The position numbers and the translations under genes were made by a program. Positions 25,375 through 33,991 of a stretch of 64,000 bases of DNA are shown here, one piece after another. The DNA lies in assembly GCA_046349435.1 (NCBI GenBank), contig JAXMCI010000036.1, positions 18,146-82,145 of the forward strand, written 5' to 3'. Each line of letters begins with the position of its first letter. Position 1 is the stretch's first letter. Under the pieces are notes generated by a model. The model was given only the letters and a program-made list of their open reading frames with translations, was not told where the DNA came from and did no database searches. The stretch comes from JAXMCI01 sp046349435. GTDB lineage: Bacteria; Pseudomonadota; Alphaproteobacteria; Dongiales; Dongiaceae.

Positions 25375-26097
25375 TCAGCGCCCCGCATGCTTGCCGAGAT
25401 AGACGTCGCGCACGCGCTGGTCGCGCATCACCGTGTCGACGTCGTCCTCGACCAGCACGGCGCCCTGGTGGAAGACGGTGACGCGGCTGGCGATCGAGCG
25501 GATGAACTGCATGTCGTGCTCGACGACGATCAGCGAGGCGGTGCGGTTGATCTCGCGGATCAGCCCGGCGGTGCGGTCGACCTCCTCGTGGGTCATGCCG
25601 GCGGTCGGCTCGTCGAGCAGGATCAGCACCGGCTCGCTCGCCACCACCATGGCGAGCTCGACCCATTGCCGCTCGCCGTGCGACAGCCGCCCGACCAGCT
25701 GGTCGGCGATGCCGGCGATCGACAGCCGCTGCAGGCTCTCGTCCACCGCCTTGTCGACGGCGCGGCCGCGATGGCGGCGGCAGGCGGCGAGCCAGACGTT
25801 CTGCCGGACGTCGAGCCCGTCGAACACGCTCGGCACCTGCGTCTTGATGCCGACGCCGCGCCGCGCGATGGCGTGGGTGTCGACCGCGGTGACGTCCTCG
25901 CCCTGGAACTCGACCGTGCCGGAGGTCGGCCGGTACTGCCGGGTCAGGCACTTGAAGAAGGTGCTCTTGCCGGCGCCGTTCGGGCCGATGACGCAGCGCA
26001 GCTCGCCCTGCGCCAGCGCGAAGTCGATGCCGTGCAGCGCCGTCACCCCGCCGAAGCGCATGGTCAGCCCGGCGGTGCGGAGCAGGGTGTCAGCCAT
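25375..26097 (-). CDS. Branched-chain/urea-type ABC transporter ATP-binding protein (LivG/UrtD-like)
   Basis: A 240-residue ATPase with Walker A GPNGAGKST and Walker B LILLDEPTAGMT. The signature is LSHGERQWVELAM rather than LSGGQ. That LSHG variant is typical of urea and short-chain amide importers (UrtD, FmdF-like). It overlaps the LivM-like gene by 8 bases. The variant supports an amide-like substrate, in line with the two amidases at 35-38 kb. Confidence 0.93.
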   Translation of the reverse strand: MADTLLRTAGLTMRFGGVTALHGIDFALAQGELRCVIGPNGAGKSTFFKCLTRQYRPTSGTVEFQGEDVTAVDTHAIARRGVGIKTQVPSVFDGLDVRQNVWLAACRRHRGRAVDKAVDESLQRLSIAGIADQLVGRLSHGERQWVELAMVVASEPVLILLDEPTAGMTHEEVDRTAGLIREINRTASLIVVEHDMQFIRSIASRVTVFHQGAVLVEDDVDTVMRDQRVRDVYLGKHAGR

Positions 26098-27109
26098 GGG
26101 GCGCCTTGCGCGCCGCGGCCGGGCCGAGGCGCGCGACCAGGAAGCGCCGGATGGTCGGCACGATGCCCTCGCGCACCAGCAGCACGAAGACGGTCATGAT
26201 GGCGCCCAGCACCAGGTTGGTGTCGAGCGTCTGCTGGGTGCCGAGCTCGATGGCGAGGAAGCCCAGCGCGATGGCGCCGAGCACCGGCCCGATCAGCGTG
26301 CCGAGCCCGCCGACGATCACCCAGATGATGATCTGCGCGCTGGTGCCGAGGTCGAAGACGTGCGGGTCGACATAGGAGTTCCAGTTGGCGAACATGATGC
26401 CGCCGACCGCGGCGATCGCCGCCGCCAGCGCGAAGGCCAGCATCTTGTAGAGCCGCACGTCGAAGCCGATCAGCTCGACCCTGAGCTCGTTCTCCCGGAT
26501 GCCCACGACGATGCGGCCGAAGCGGGTGTTCAGCACCCAGCGCAGCCCGAGATAGATCAGCAGCAGCGCGATGCCGGAGACGTAGAACATGTCCTCCGGC
26601 CAGACGAACTTGCTGACGTCGCCCGGCGTGTTGATCGGCGGGATGGCGGGGATGCCGTTGTAGCCGCCGAGCTGGGCGCTGCCGATGTGGTACTCGAAGC
26701 CGGCGGTGTGGCCGAGGAACTTGTGGAAGATCAGCGTCACCACCAGGGTGATGACGCCGACATAGACGCTGCCCAGCCGGCCGTAGAACATCAGGTAGCC
26801 CAGCGCCAGCGCGAACAGGGTCGGCACGATCACCGCGCCGATCAGCGGCAGCGTGCTCTCCCCCCAGTTGATCGCCATCACCGCGTAGCTGTAGGCGCCG
26901 AGCCCGAAGAAGGTCGCCTGGCCGAAGCTGAAGATGCCGCCGAAGCCCCAGACGAAGGCGAGGCTGAGCGCCAGGATGCCGAAGGAGAAGTAGAGCGCCA
27001 GCTGGAGCTGGATGTGGACCGGCGCCAGCAGCGGGACCAGCACCAGCACCAGCACGGCGACGATCACCACCAGCGCCAGCCCGAGGCGGCTCCAGCCGGC
27101 CGGCGACAT
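26090..27109 (-). CDS. Branched-chain/urea-type ABC transporter permease (LivM/UrtC-like)
   Basis: A 339-residue permease with about ten membrane helices. It contains the family segment GFGGIFSFGQATFFGLGAYS near residue 55 and the EAA-like loop RIVVGIRENELRVELIGFDV. It begins directly at the LivH stop with no gap. It forms the channel with the 27110-27976 product. Confidence 0.92.
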   Translation of the reverse strand: MSPAGWSRLGLALVVIVAVLVLVLVPLLAPVHIQLQLALYFSFGILALSLAFVWGFGGIFSFGQATFFGLGAYSYAVMAINWGESTLPLIGAVIVPTLFALALGYLMFYGRLGSVYVGVITLVVTLIFHKFLGHTAGFEYHIGSAQLGGYNGIPAIPPINTPGDVSKFVWPEDMFYVSGIALLLIYLGLRWVLNTRFGRIVVGIRENELRVELIGFDVRLYKMLAFALAAAIAAVGGIMFANWNSYVDPHVFDLGTSAQIIIWVIVGGLGTLIGPVLGAIALGFLAIELGTQQTLDTNLVLGAIMTVFVLLVREGIVPTIRRFLVARLGPAAARKAPHG

Positions 27110-27976
27110 CTAGATCGACCTCCGGAAGAAGCGGCCGGTGATGCCCTGCGGCAGGAGGCGCAGCAGCACGACGGCGGCGACCAGCAGCGCCACCTCGCCG
27201 ATCACCGGCGAGGTCACGTAGGTCACCACCTGGTCGACGGTGCCGAACAGCGCCGAGCTGGCGACCAGCCCGGTCAGCACCGCGTCGCCGCCGGCGATGA
27301 CGGCGATGAAGGCCTTGGCGATGTAGGCGGCGCCCATGGTCGGCAGCACGCCGCTGACCGGGGCCAGCACGGCGCCGGCCAGCCCGGCCAGCGCGGCGCC
27401 GGCGCCGAAGGTGACAGAGTAGACGACGTTCGGGCTGATGCCGAGCGCGGCGGCCTGCGCCGGGTTCTGCATGGTGCCGCGCGCGATCAGGCCCCAGCGC
27501 GTGTATTTCAGCACGACGTAGAGCGCCAGCAGCACGGCCGCCGAGATGCCGATGATGAAGAACTTGTAGACGCTGTCGGTGATGCCGCCGATGCGGAAGC
27601 TGCCGAGCGGCGTCGAGACGCCCTCGATGGTGTTGCCGAAGGCGGTCGTCATGATCCCGGTGATCAGCAGGCTGAGGCCCCAGGTGGCCAGCAGGTTGTC
27701 CATCATGCGGCCGTAGAGGTGGCGGACCACCAGCCGCTCGACCACCACGCCGACCAGCCCGGTGACCAAGGGGGCGATGACGAACATCGAGACCCACAGG
27801 TTGACGCCGGCCTTGGTCGGCACCAGCACGGCGTAGGCGCCCAGCATGAGGAACTCGCCATGCGCCAGGTTGATGACCCGCATCATGCCGAAGATGACGG
27901 CCAGCCCGACGCTGAACAGCGCCAGGCTGGCCACCATGTTGAGGATCTGGATCAGGGTGATCGCGGCGACGTCCAC
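27110..27976 (-). CDS. Branched-chain/urea-type ABC transporter permease (LivH/UrtB-like)
   Basis: A 288-residue permease with about eight membrane helices. The hallmark INLAHGEFLMLGAY lies near residue 35, and the cytoplasmic loop RGTMQNPAQAAALGI follows later. It sits 52 bases after the binding-protein gene in the same operon. Confidence 0.92.
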   Translation of the reverse strand: MDVAAITLIQILNMVASLALFSVGLAVIFGMMRVINLAHGEFLMLGAYAVLVPTKAGVNLWVSMFVIAPLVTGLVGVVVERLVVRHLYGRMMDNLLATWGLSLLITGIMTTAFGNTIEGVSTPLGSFRIGGITDSVYKFFIIGISAAVLLALYVVLKYTRWGLIARGTMQNPAQAAALGISPNVVYSVTFGAGAALAGLAGAVLAPVSGVLPTMGAAYIAKAFIAVIAGGDAVLTGLVASSALFGTVDQVVTYVTSPVIGEVALLVAAVVLLRLLPQGITGRFFRRSI

Positions 27977-28028
27977 GCCCTGGCTCTCCCCTCTGTCCCC
28001 GGCTCCCCGTCCAGCTCCCCGTCCGGTC

Positions 28029-29264
28029 CTACGGCTGGTACTGCGTCGCCTGGTTCGGGTTCTTGATCAGGTCGCAGAGCGCCGCGGTGTCCTCGGGAAC
28101 GACGTTCTCCGAGGTCTGGACGATGACGAACTGGCCATTGTGGACCTCCGCGGTCGCCGTCGAGAAGACGGCGTGGTGCGACTGCGGATGGATCGCGATG
28201 TGGCCGCCCGGCCCGTCGAAGGAGACGCCGCCCTCGAGCGCGGCGATCACCGCGGTGCGGTCGGTGGTGCCGGCCTTCTCGACCGCGTTCTTCCAGAGAT
28301 GCACGGCGTCGTAGGTGGTGACGGCGAGCGTGCCGATCTCCGGGTAGTCCTTGCCGAACTTGGCGTGCCACTTGTCGAGGAAGGCCATGTTGGCCGGCGT
28401 CTGGATGGTCTGGAAGTAGTGGTAGGAGCAGACGATGCCCTCGATCTCCTCGGGCTTCAGGAAGCTCTTCTCCCACGGCCCGAACACGGTCGAGTGGACC
28501 GGGATCTTGCCGAGCATGCCGGCCGCCGGCCACTGCCGGTAGAAGCCGATATGGTTGCCGCCGACCAGGCCGGAGACGACCAGGTCGGGCTTGGCCTCCT
28601 GGATCTTGGTGATGGTGCTGGAGAAGTCGGTGACGTCGAGCGGGTAGAAGTCCTTGGCGACCAGCTCGGCGCCGTGCTCCTTGGCGAACTTCTCCATCCA
28701 GGTCGAGCAGATGTGGCCGTAATTGTAGTCGGCCCACATGGTGTAGAGCTTCTTGGCGTTGAACTTCTTCAGCGAGTAGCTGAGCGCCGGGCCGATCATC
28801 TGCGCCGGCGTCTCGCCGGTGACGAAGGTGTTCTTGTCGCAGACGCCGCCCTCGTAGAAGGTGTTGTAGAAGTACAGCACCTTGAAGCGGTCGAAGATCG
28901 GCCGCGCGGTCTCGCGCGACGCGCTGCTGACGCCGCCGAACACCACGGCGACCTTCTCCTGGGTCGACAGGCGCTGGGCGTACTGGGCGTAGTTCTGCAT
29001 GTTCGACTGGGTGTCGAAGGCGAACAGCTCGAGCTGCTTGCCGAGCACGCCGCCGGCGGCATTGATCTCCTCGACCACGAACTTGGCCGAGTCGTCCATC
29101 TCCTTGCCGTAGATGCCGTGGCTGCCGGTGCGGTCGTGCAGCGCGCCGATCTTGATGGTGTCGGCGGCGTAGGCGCCGCGGCGCCCGATGATGGTCGGCA
29201 TGGCGATGGCGGCGGCACCGGCACCGGCGCCGGCAAGCAGCTTTCTGCGGGTGATCGAGAGCAT
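28029..29264 (-). CDS. Urea/amide-type ABC transporter substrate-binding protein, Tat signal
   Basis: A 411-residue periplasmic binding protein of the LivJ/AmiC/UrtA group. The signal has a twin-arginine motif (SITRRKLLAG) and an AYAAD cleavage site near residue 34. The mature start IKIGALHDRTGSHGIYGKEM is typical of the amide/urea subgroup, which favours compounds such as urea, short amides or amino acid derivatives. A strong AGGGAGG ribosome-binding site precedes the start. It is 21 bases after the MmgE/PrpD-family gene and shares its promoter. Confidence 0.9.
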   Translation of the reverse strand: MLSITRRKLLAGAGAGAAAIAMPTIIGRRGAYAADTIKIGALHDRTGSHGIYGKEMDDSAKFVVEEINAAGGVLGKQLELFAFDTQSNMQNYAQYAQRLSTQEKVAVVFGGVSSASRETARPIFDRFKVLYFYNTFYEGGVCDKNTFVTGETPAQMIGPALSYSLKKFNAKKLYTMWADYNYGHICSTWMEKFAKEHGAELVAKDFYPLDVTDFSSTITKIQEAKPDLVVSGLVGGNHIGFYRQWPAAGMLGKIPVHSTVFGPWEKSFLKPEEIEGIVCSYHYFQTIQTPANMAFLDKWHAKFGKDYPEIGTLAVTTYDAVHLWKNAVEKAGTTDRTAVIAALEGGVSFDGPGGHIAIHPQSHHAVFSTATAEVHNGQFVIVQTSENVVPEDTAALCDLIKNPNQATQYQP

Positions 29265-29285
29265 GGTGGCCTCCCTGGGCTGTCG

Positions 29286-30719
29286 TCAGTGGGTCGGCGC
29301 AGGCCCGTTCTGTCGCACGGGCGGGCTCCGGTCGGACCAGCCCATGGAATCCGCGGGGCTGGGCACGGTCAGCTTGATGAGCGCGGCGAGCTCGGCCGCG
29401 CTCAGCATATCGATCCGCCGGGCGCCGTCGACGACCGCCTCGACGGTCGCCGGCGGCAGGCGGGTGGCAAGGCAGTCGCGCGCCTTGGCCTCGATCTCGG
29501 CGGCGCCGACCGGGGCGCCCTTGCGCAGGTAGCCGCGCGGCGCCGGGCACACCGCCTCGAGCGGCGGCAGGCCCTGGCGATGCACGACGATGCGCACCTC
29601 CATCGCCTCGAAGCTCGCGGGCAGGGCCGGGTCCTGCCGCAGCTCGATCAGGCCGAGCAGCCGCTGCATGTCGGGCCGGGCGAGCCGGGCGTCGGCGAAG
29701 GAGGCGATCGTCACCTTGCCGTCGAGCAGCGCGGCGGCGGCGGTGTACTGGAAGCTGAACTTGCCCTCGAGCCCGGTGCGCGGCCGCGGCCGGTCGATGT
29801 AGTCCATTTCCGGGGTGACGAGCTCGACGCCAGTGATGCGGGCCGGATCGCCGAGTTGGGGCGCCAGCTCGAGCGCGGCGGTGACCGCGAAATGGGTGCC
29901 GTACTGGCAGGGGAACAGCTTGAAGGCGAAGCCGGGATCCTCGAGCATCAGCGGCCGGCCGACCGCGGTCAGGTCGGCCTCGTCGAGCGTCTCGACCAGG
30001 TTGCCGGCATAGCCGTGCGGCGCCTCGAGCACGTCCGGGTTGGCGGTGAAGCCGCCCTCGGCGAGCAGGGCCGCCATCAGGCCGCTGGCCGCCGCGTTGC
30101 CGCAATGCAGCGCCTTGGTCATGCTGCCGACATTGGCGAGCAGGCTGCCGCAGCAGGACGCGGCGACCCCGATGGCATGGCGCAACTGCAGCGGCGAGAG
30201 GCCGAGCAGGTGACCGGCCGCCACCGCGGCGCCGATCGGCCCGACCAGGCCCGGCGGGTGGAAGTTGAAGGCGCGCGGCTCGATCACCTGCGAGGCGCGG
30301 CGCAGCCGGCACTGCGCCTCGACGCCGGCGACGTAGCCGGCCAGCACCGCCGCGCCATCGGCGCCCTTCGCCTCGGCGGCCGCCAGCAGCGCCGGCAGGG
30401 TGGTCGAGGTGGCGTGGTTGGGCGGGCTCCACATCGCCTCGAAGTCGAGCACGTGCATCGCGGCGCCGTTGATCCGCGCCGCGGCGACCGGGTCGGCGCG
30501 GCCTTCGGCGCCGATCAGCGTGCAGGCGCCGGCCGGGCCGGCGAAGGTCCGGCGCAGCAGGCTCGGGCCCGGCTCGCCGCTGCCGGCCACCGCCACCGCC
30601 AGCCCGTCCATGATCAGCAGCCGCGCCGCGGCGCGGTGGTGCTCGGCGAGCGGCACGCCGCGACCCAGGGCGTGGAGCCCTTCGGCGAAGCGCGAGGTCA
30701 GTCCGGGCGATGTCGTCAC
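29286..30719 (-). CDS. MmgE/PrpD-family protein (2-methylcitrate-dehydratase-like)
   Basis: A 477-residue member of the MmgE/PrpD superfamily. It has an N-terminal all-helical domain (AEHHRAAARLLIMDGLAVAV; NGAAMHVLDFEAMW with the family's HxxDFED-like region; GCGG-like ASCCGSLLANVGSMTKALH) and a C-terminal lid domain. Characterised members are 2-methylcitrate dehydratase, cis-aconitate decarboxylase and iminodisuccinate epimerase, so dehydration, decarboxylation or epimerisation of a polycarboxylate is possible. It is first in the leftward operon with the amide-type importer and is divergent from the flavoprotein gene across operator site 1. Confidence 0.88.
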   Translation of the reverse strand: MTTSPGLTSRFAEGLHALGRGVPLAEHHRAAARLLIMDGLAVAVAGSGEPGPSLLRRTFAGPAGACTLIGAEGRADPVAAARINGAAMHVLDFEAMWSPPNHATSTTLPALLAAAEAKGADGAAVLAGYVAGVEAQCRLRRASQVIEPRAFNFHPPGLVGPIGAAVAAGHLLGLSPLQLRHAIGVAASCCGSLLANVGSMTKALHCGNAAASGLMAALLAEGGFTANPDVLEAPHGYAGNLVETLDEADLTAVGRPLMLEDPGFAFKLFPCQYGTHFAVTAALELAPQLGDPARITGVELVTPEMDYIDRPRPRTGLEGKFSFQYTAAAALLDGKVTIASFADARLARPDMQRLLGLIELRQDPALPASFEAMEVRIVVHRQGLPPLEAVCPAPRGYLRKGAPVGAAEIEAKARDCLATRLPPATVEAVVDGARRIDMLSAAELAALIKLTVPSPADSMGWSDRSPPVRQNGPAPTH

Positions 30720-30791
30720 CAGCTGCCGTCCCTAGCGGGCCCGCATTCGATCGCGTGCGGTGCGCCGAGGATCGCGCAGGCTTCGCCGCCA

Positions 30792-30829
30792 TGTCAACTG
30801 TTGACAATCCGGCCCCCCCTCCGGATCAT
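30792..30829 (+). promoter_or_regulatory. GntR operator site 1 overlapping a sigma-70 -35 element
   Basis: A perfect 15-bp palindrome, TGTCAACTGTTGACA (30792-30806), lies in the gap between the divergent MmgE/PrpD and flavoprotein genes. Its right half supplies a consensus -35 (TTGACA, 30801-30806), followed after 17 bases by GATCAT (30824-30829). The same motif with one or two changes recurs at 38187 and 38654. Confidence 0.75.
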
Positions 30830-30887
30830 TCGGGCAACCTGCGGCAACGCCTTCGAGAGCGCGGCCGCGCCCGGGAGGAGGCCCGCC

Positions 30888-32357
30888 ATGAGCGCCACCG
30901 AAGACGCCGCCGCGTTCGACGCTGTCGTGGTCGGCTGCGGCATCGCCGGCCTCGCCGCCGCGGCGACGCTGGCCGAGCAGGGACGGCGCGTCGCCGTGCT
31001 GGAGCGGGCCGTGCCGGCCGAGCGCGGCGGCAACACGCGCTGGACCGAAGCCTTCATGCGCATGAAGAACGAGGACGAGGTCTCCGACGACTTCGCCGAC
31101 CACTTCATGGCCAATGCCGGCTGGCACCTCGACCCGTCGCTGATGGCGGAGACCGGGCGGCCCTACGAGGAATGGCCGGCGCTGCTCAAGGCGCACAGCT
31201 TCACCGACCCGGAGATCGTCTCGACGCTGGTCGACCAGGCCGGGCCGACCTTGCGCTGGCTGAAGGGCTTCGGCATCCGCTTCTCCGACATGCCGACCTA
31301 CCTGATCACCCAGTCGACGACGCGCATCTGCCCGGTCGGCGGCGGGCTGGCGCTGGTCGAGACGCTCGCCGCCTTCGCCGAATCGCGCGGCGCCACGATC
31401 TTCTACGAGACCACCGCGCAGTCGCTGCTGCAGGGCGAGGACGGGGCGATCCGCGGCGTCGTCGCCAGCGATGCCGGGGGCCGCCACCGCCGCTTCCTGG
31501 CGCCGGCCGTGGTGCTCGGCTGCGGCGGCTTCGAGGGCAATGCCGAGATGCTCGCCCGCTACTACGGCACGCTGTCGCGCTACATCCGTCCGGTGGCCCG
31601 CGGCGGCTACTACAACAAGGGGGACGGCATCCGCATGGCGCTGGCGCTCAATGCCGCGCCCTGCGGCGACTACAGCGAGTACCATGCCGAGCCGATCGAC
31701 CCGCGCTCCGGCCAGTCGGAGCCGATCGTCTTCGTCTTCCCCTACGGCATCCTGGTCAACCGCGAGGGGCGGCGCTTCGTCGACGAGGCCTCCTACACGG
31801 TCGACGCGATCTACGAGGCGATCAGCCGGCTGATCAACCGCCAGACCGGCGGCATCAGCTGGGTGATCTGCGACGCCCGGCTCGACGAGGTGCCGAACTG
31901 GCAGCGCACGGTGCGCAGCGACCAGCCGCCGGTCACCGCGGCGACCATCGGCGAGCTGGCGCAGAAGCTCGGCATCGCCGCCGGACCGCTGCAGGCCACC
32001 GTCGAGGCCTACAACGCCGCCACCCGGCCCGGCCGCTACGACCCGCTGGCGCTGGACGGGCTCGCCACCGTCGGGCTCGACCCGCCGAAGTCGAACTGGG
32101 CCCGGCCGATCGCCGCGCCGCCCTTCCGCGCCTGGCCGATCATCTCGGCCAACTGCTTCACCTTCGGCGGGCTGCGCTGCAACCGCGACGCGCAGGTGCT
32201 CAACACCAGCGGCCAGCCGATCGCCGGGCTCTATGCCGCGGGCGAGACCATGGGTATCTATTACGGCCGCTACACCGGCGCGACCTCGGTGCTGCGCGGC
32301 GCCGTGTTCGGGCGGGCCGCCGGGCTGCACATCGCGCGGAGCCGCAACGCCGGGTAA
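30888..32357 (+). CDS. FAD-dependent dehydrogenase of the fumarate-reductase/tricarballylate-dehydrogenase (TcuA-like) group
   Basis: A 489-residue soluble flavoprotein. The GxGxxG FAD motif is at residues 16-21 (VVGCGIAGLAAAATL). The GGNTRWTEAF segment, substrate-domain residues and the C-terminal GLYAAGETMGIYYGRYTGAT segment match the FrdA/TcuA group. It probably oxidises or reduces a C-C bond next to carboxylates. The start at 30888 follows a strong GGGAGGAG. It is the first gene right of operator site 1 and is followed 21 bases later by the GntR regulator. A TcuA-like role would turn a saturated tricarboxylate into an aconitate-type product, but the substrate is inferred. Confidence 0.88.
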   Translation: MSATEDAAAFDAVVVGCGIAGLAAAATLAEQGRRVAVLERAVPAERGGNTRWTEAFMRMKNEDEVSDDFADHFMANAGWHLDPSLMAETGRPYEEWPALLKAHSFTDPEIVSTLVDQAGPTLRWLKGFGIRFSDMPTYLITQSTTRICPVGGGLALVETLAAFAESRGATIFYETTAQSLLQGEDGAIRGVVASDAGGRHRRFLAPAVVLGCGGFEGNAEMLARYYGTLSRYIRPVARGGYYNKGDGIRMALALNAAPCGDYSEYHAEPIDPRSGQSEPIVFVFPYGILVNREGRRFVDEASYTVDAIYEAISRLINRQTGGISWVICDARLDEVPNWQRTVRSDQPPVTAATIGELAQKLGIAAGPLQATVEAYNAATRPGRYDPLALDGLATVGLDPPKSNWARPIAAPPFRAWPIISANCFTFGGLRCNRDAQVLNTSGQPIAGLYAAGETMGIYYGRYTGATSVLRGAVFGRAAGLHIARSRNAG

Positions 32358-32378
32358 ACCATCGACAGGACCGCCATC

Positions 32379-33116
32379 GTGAGCCGCAGCCCCAGCCTCA
32401 CCACCCCGCTGGTCCCCGACAGCCTGGCCCAGCAGGCCTTCGAGCGGCTGGAGGGCGCGATCATGCGCGGCGAGCTGGCGCCGGGCGCGCGCATCAGCGA
32501 GGCCGACATCGCCCGCCAGTTCGGCATCAGCCGCGGCCCGCTGCGCGAGGCGATGGGCCGGCTGGAGGGGCGCAAGCTGGTCGAGCGCACCACCAACGTC
32601 GGGGCCCGGGTGGTCTCGCTGGCGCCCGACGACCTGCTCGAGCTCTACACGGTGCGCGAGGCGCTCGAGGGCATGGCCTGCCGGCTGGCCGCCGAGCGGA
32701 TCAGGCCGAAGGACCTGCGCACGCTCGGCGACATGCTGCACCGGCACGAGGCCGACCGCGACGTGCTGCGCGGCGTCGCCTATGTCCAGGCCAAGGGCGA
32801 CCAGGACTTCCACTTCAAGATCGCCAGCCTGAGCGGCAACCGCAAGCTGATCAGCCTGCTCTGCGACGAGCTCTACTCGCTGCTGCGGCTCTACCGGCTG
32901 CGCTTCAGCGCCGTCCCCGGCCGGCCGCAGCAGGCCCTGCAGGAGCATTTCGACATCCTGGAGGCGCTGCGCGGCGGCGATCCCGACGCCGCCGAGGCGG
33001 CGATGCGCCGGCATGTCCGGAACAGCCGCGACAACCTGCTGCTGCATGCGCGCGAGGACGATCGGCCCGACCTGCCGCTGGCCGCGCCGCGGCGCGCCGC
33101 CCGCCGCGCCGGCTGA
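32379..33116 (+). CDS. GntR-family regulator, FadR/FCD subfamily
   Basis: A 245-residue regulator. The N-terminal winged helix (about 18-80) has IMRGELAPGARISEADIARQ, then FGISRGPLREAMGRLEGRKLV. The C-terminal FCD domain (about 90-220) has the metal/ligand pattern with DQDFHFKIASLSGN and HFDILEALRGGD. Its gene is in the flavoprotein transcript, so it is probably autoregulated through site 1. The three CAACTGTYGACA-type sites in the cluster are the natural candidates for its operators. The inducer is probably a carboxylate pathway intermediate. Confidence 0.92.
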   Translation: MSRSPSLTTPLVPDSLAQQAFERLEGAIMRGELAPGARISEADIARQFGISRGPLREAMGRLEGRKLVERTTNVGARVVSLAPDDLLELYTVREALEGMACRLAAERIRPKDLRTLGDMLHRHEADRDVLRGVAYVQAKGDQDFHFKIASLSGNRKLISLLCDELYSLLRLYRLRFSAVPGRPQQALQEHFDILEALRGGDPDAAEAAMRRHVRNSRDNLLLHAREDDRPDLPLAAPRRAARRAG

Positions 33117-33124
33117 GCCGCCGC

Positions 33125-33991
33125 TCAGCCGCGGCGCCCCGACTGGTAGCCGCGCGCCTGGTCGAGCAGGCGCCGCGTGCCGACGATCGCCTCGCGGTCG
33201 GCGAAGCTGACCATCCGGTCGGCCATCGCCATGGTGTGGCCGTCGCGCCCGAGCAGCCCGAGCGCCTCCTGCATCGCCGCGATCGCGGCCCGCTGCAGGT
33301 CCGAGGGCACGATGACGATGCGGTAGCCGAGCTCGGCCAGCCGCGGCGCCGGCACCAGCGGCGTCTTGCCGCCGAAGAACATGTTGACCAGCTTGGGATA
33401 TGGCAGCTCGCGGGCGATCCGCTCGATCTGCTCGATCGAGGTCGGCGCCTCGACGAAGATCATGTCGGCGCCCGCCGTCATGTAGCGGTGCGCGCGCTCC
33501 AACGCGCGCTCCAGCGGCTCGACCGCCAGCGCGTCGGTGCGGGCGATCACCAGCAGCCCGTCGGCGGCATCGCAGGCGGCATGCAGCCGCTCCTCCATCT
33601 CGGCGACGCCGACCACGTTCTTGTCGTCGTAGTGGCCGCAGCGCTTGGGGTAGGTCTGGTCCTCGATGTGGAAGCCGGCGACACCGGCGCGGCGATATTC
33701 GCGGATCGTGCGGTAGACGTTGAGGGCGCCGCCATGGCCGGTGTCGGCGTCGGCGATCACCGGCAGCGCCACGGCGTCGGTCATCTGCTGCAGCCGGTCG
33801 ACGATCTGCCCGACGGTCAGCAGGTTGAGGTCGGGCAGGCCGGCGCCGCGGGCGATCGCACCGCCGCTGGCATAGACCAGGGGGAAGCCGGCGGCGGCGA
33901 CCAGCCGTGCCGACAGGCCGTCGCCGACGCCGGGGGCGACCAGCAGCTCGTCGCCCGCCAGCAGGCCCCGCAGACGCTGATGCGCGCTCAT
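33125..33991 (-). CDS. Isocitrate lyase/PEP mutase superfamily protein, PrpB-like
   Basis: A 288-residue TIM-barrel C-C lyase. It has the Asp pair for Mg2+ (VIADADTGHGGALNV; FHIEDQ) and the catalytic motif PKRCGHYDDK with the active-site Cys, as in 2-methylisocitrate lyase and its relatives. The expected product type is pyruvate or glyoxylate plus a dicarboxylate. Its start overlaps the PrpF-like stop (ATGA). It is the last gene of the leftward amidase operon (38115-33125) and converges on the GntR gene with 8 bases between the ends. Confidence 0.9.
   Translation of the reverse strand: MSAHQRLRGLLAGDELLVAPGVGDGLSARLVAAAGFPLVYASGGAIARGAGLPDLNLLTVGQIVDRLQQMTDAVALPVIADADTGHGGALNVYRTIREYRRAGVAGFHIEDQTYPKRCGHYDDKNVVGVAEMEERLHAACDAADGLLVIARTDALAVEPLERALERAHRYMTAGADMIFVEAPTSIEQIERIARELPYPKLVNMFFGGKTPLVPAPRLAELGYRIVIVPSDLQRAAIAAMQEALGLLGRDGHTMAMADRMVSFADREAIVGTRRLLDQARGYQSGRRG

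Noticed and set aside
28029..30719. A standard 2-methylcitrate (propionate) operon
   Set aside because: Methylcitrate synthase and AcnD-type genes are missing from the window, and the PrpF/PrpB-like pair is on a different transcript with amidases.
30732..33047. A 771-codon minus-strand frame opposite the flavoprotein and GntR genes
   Set aside because: Shadow composition and no motif. Both plus-strand genes are complete with ribosome-binding sites.
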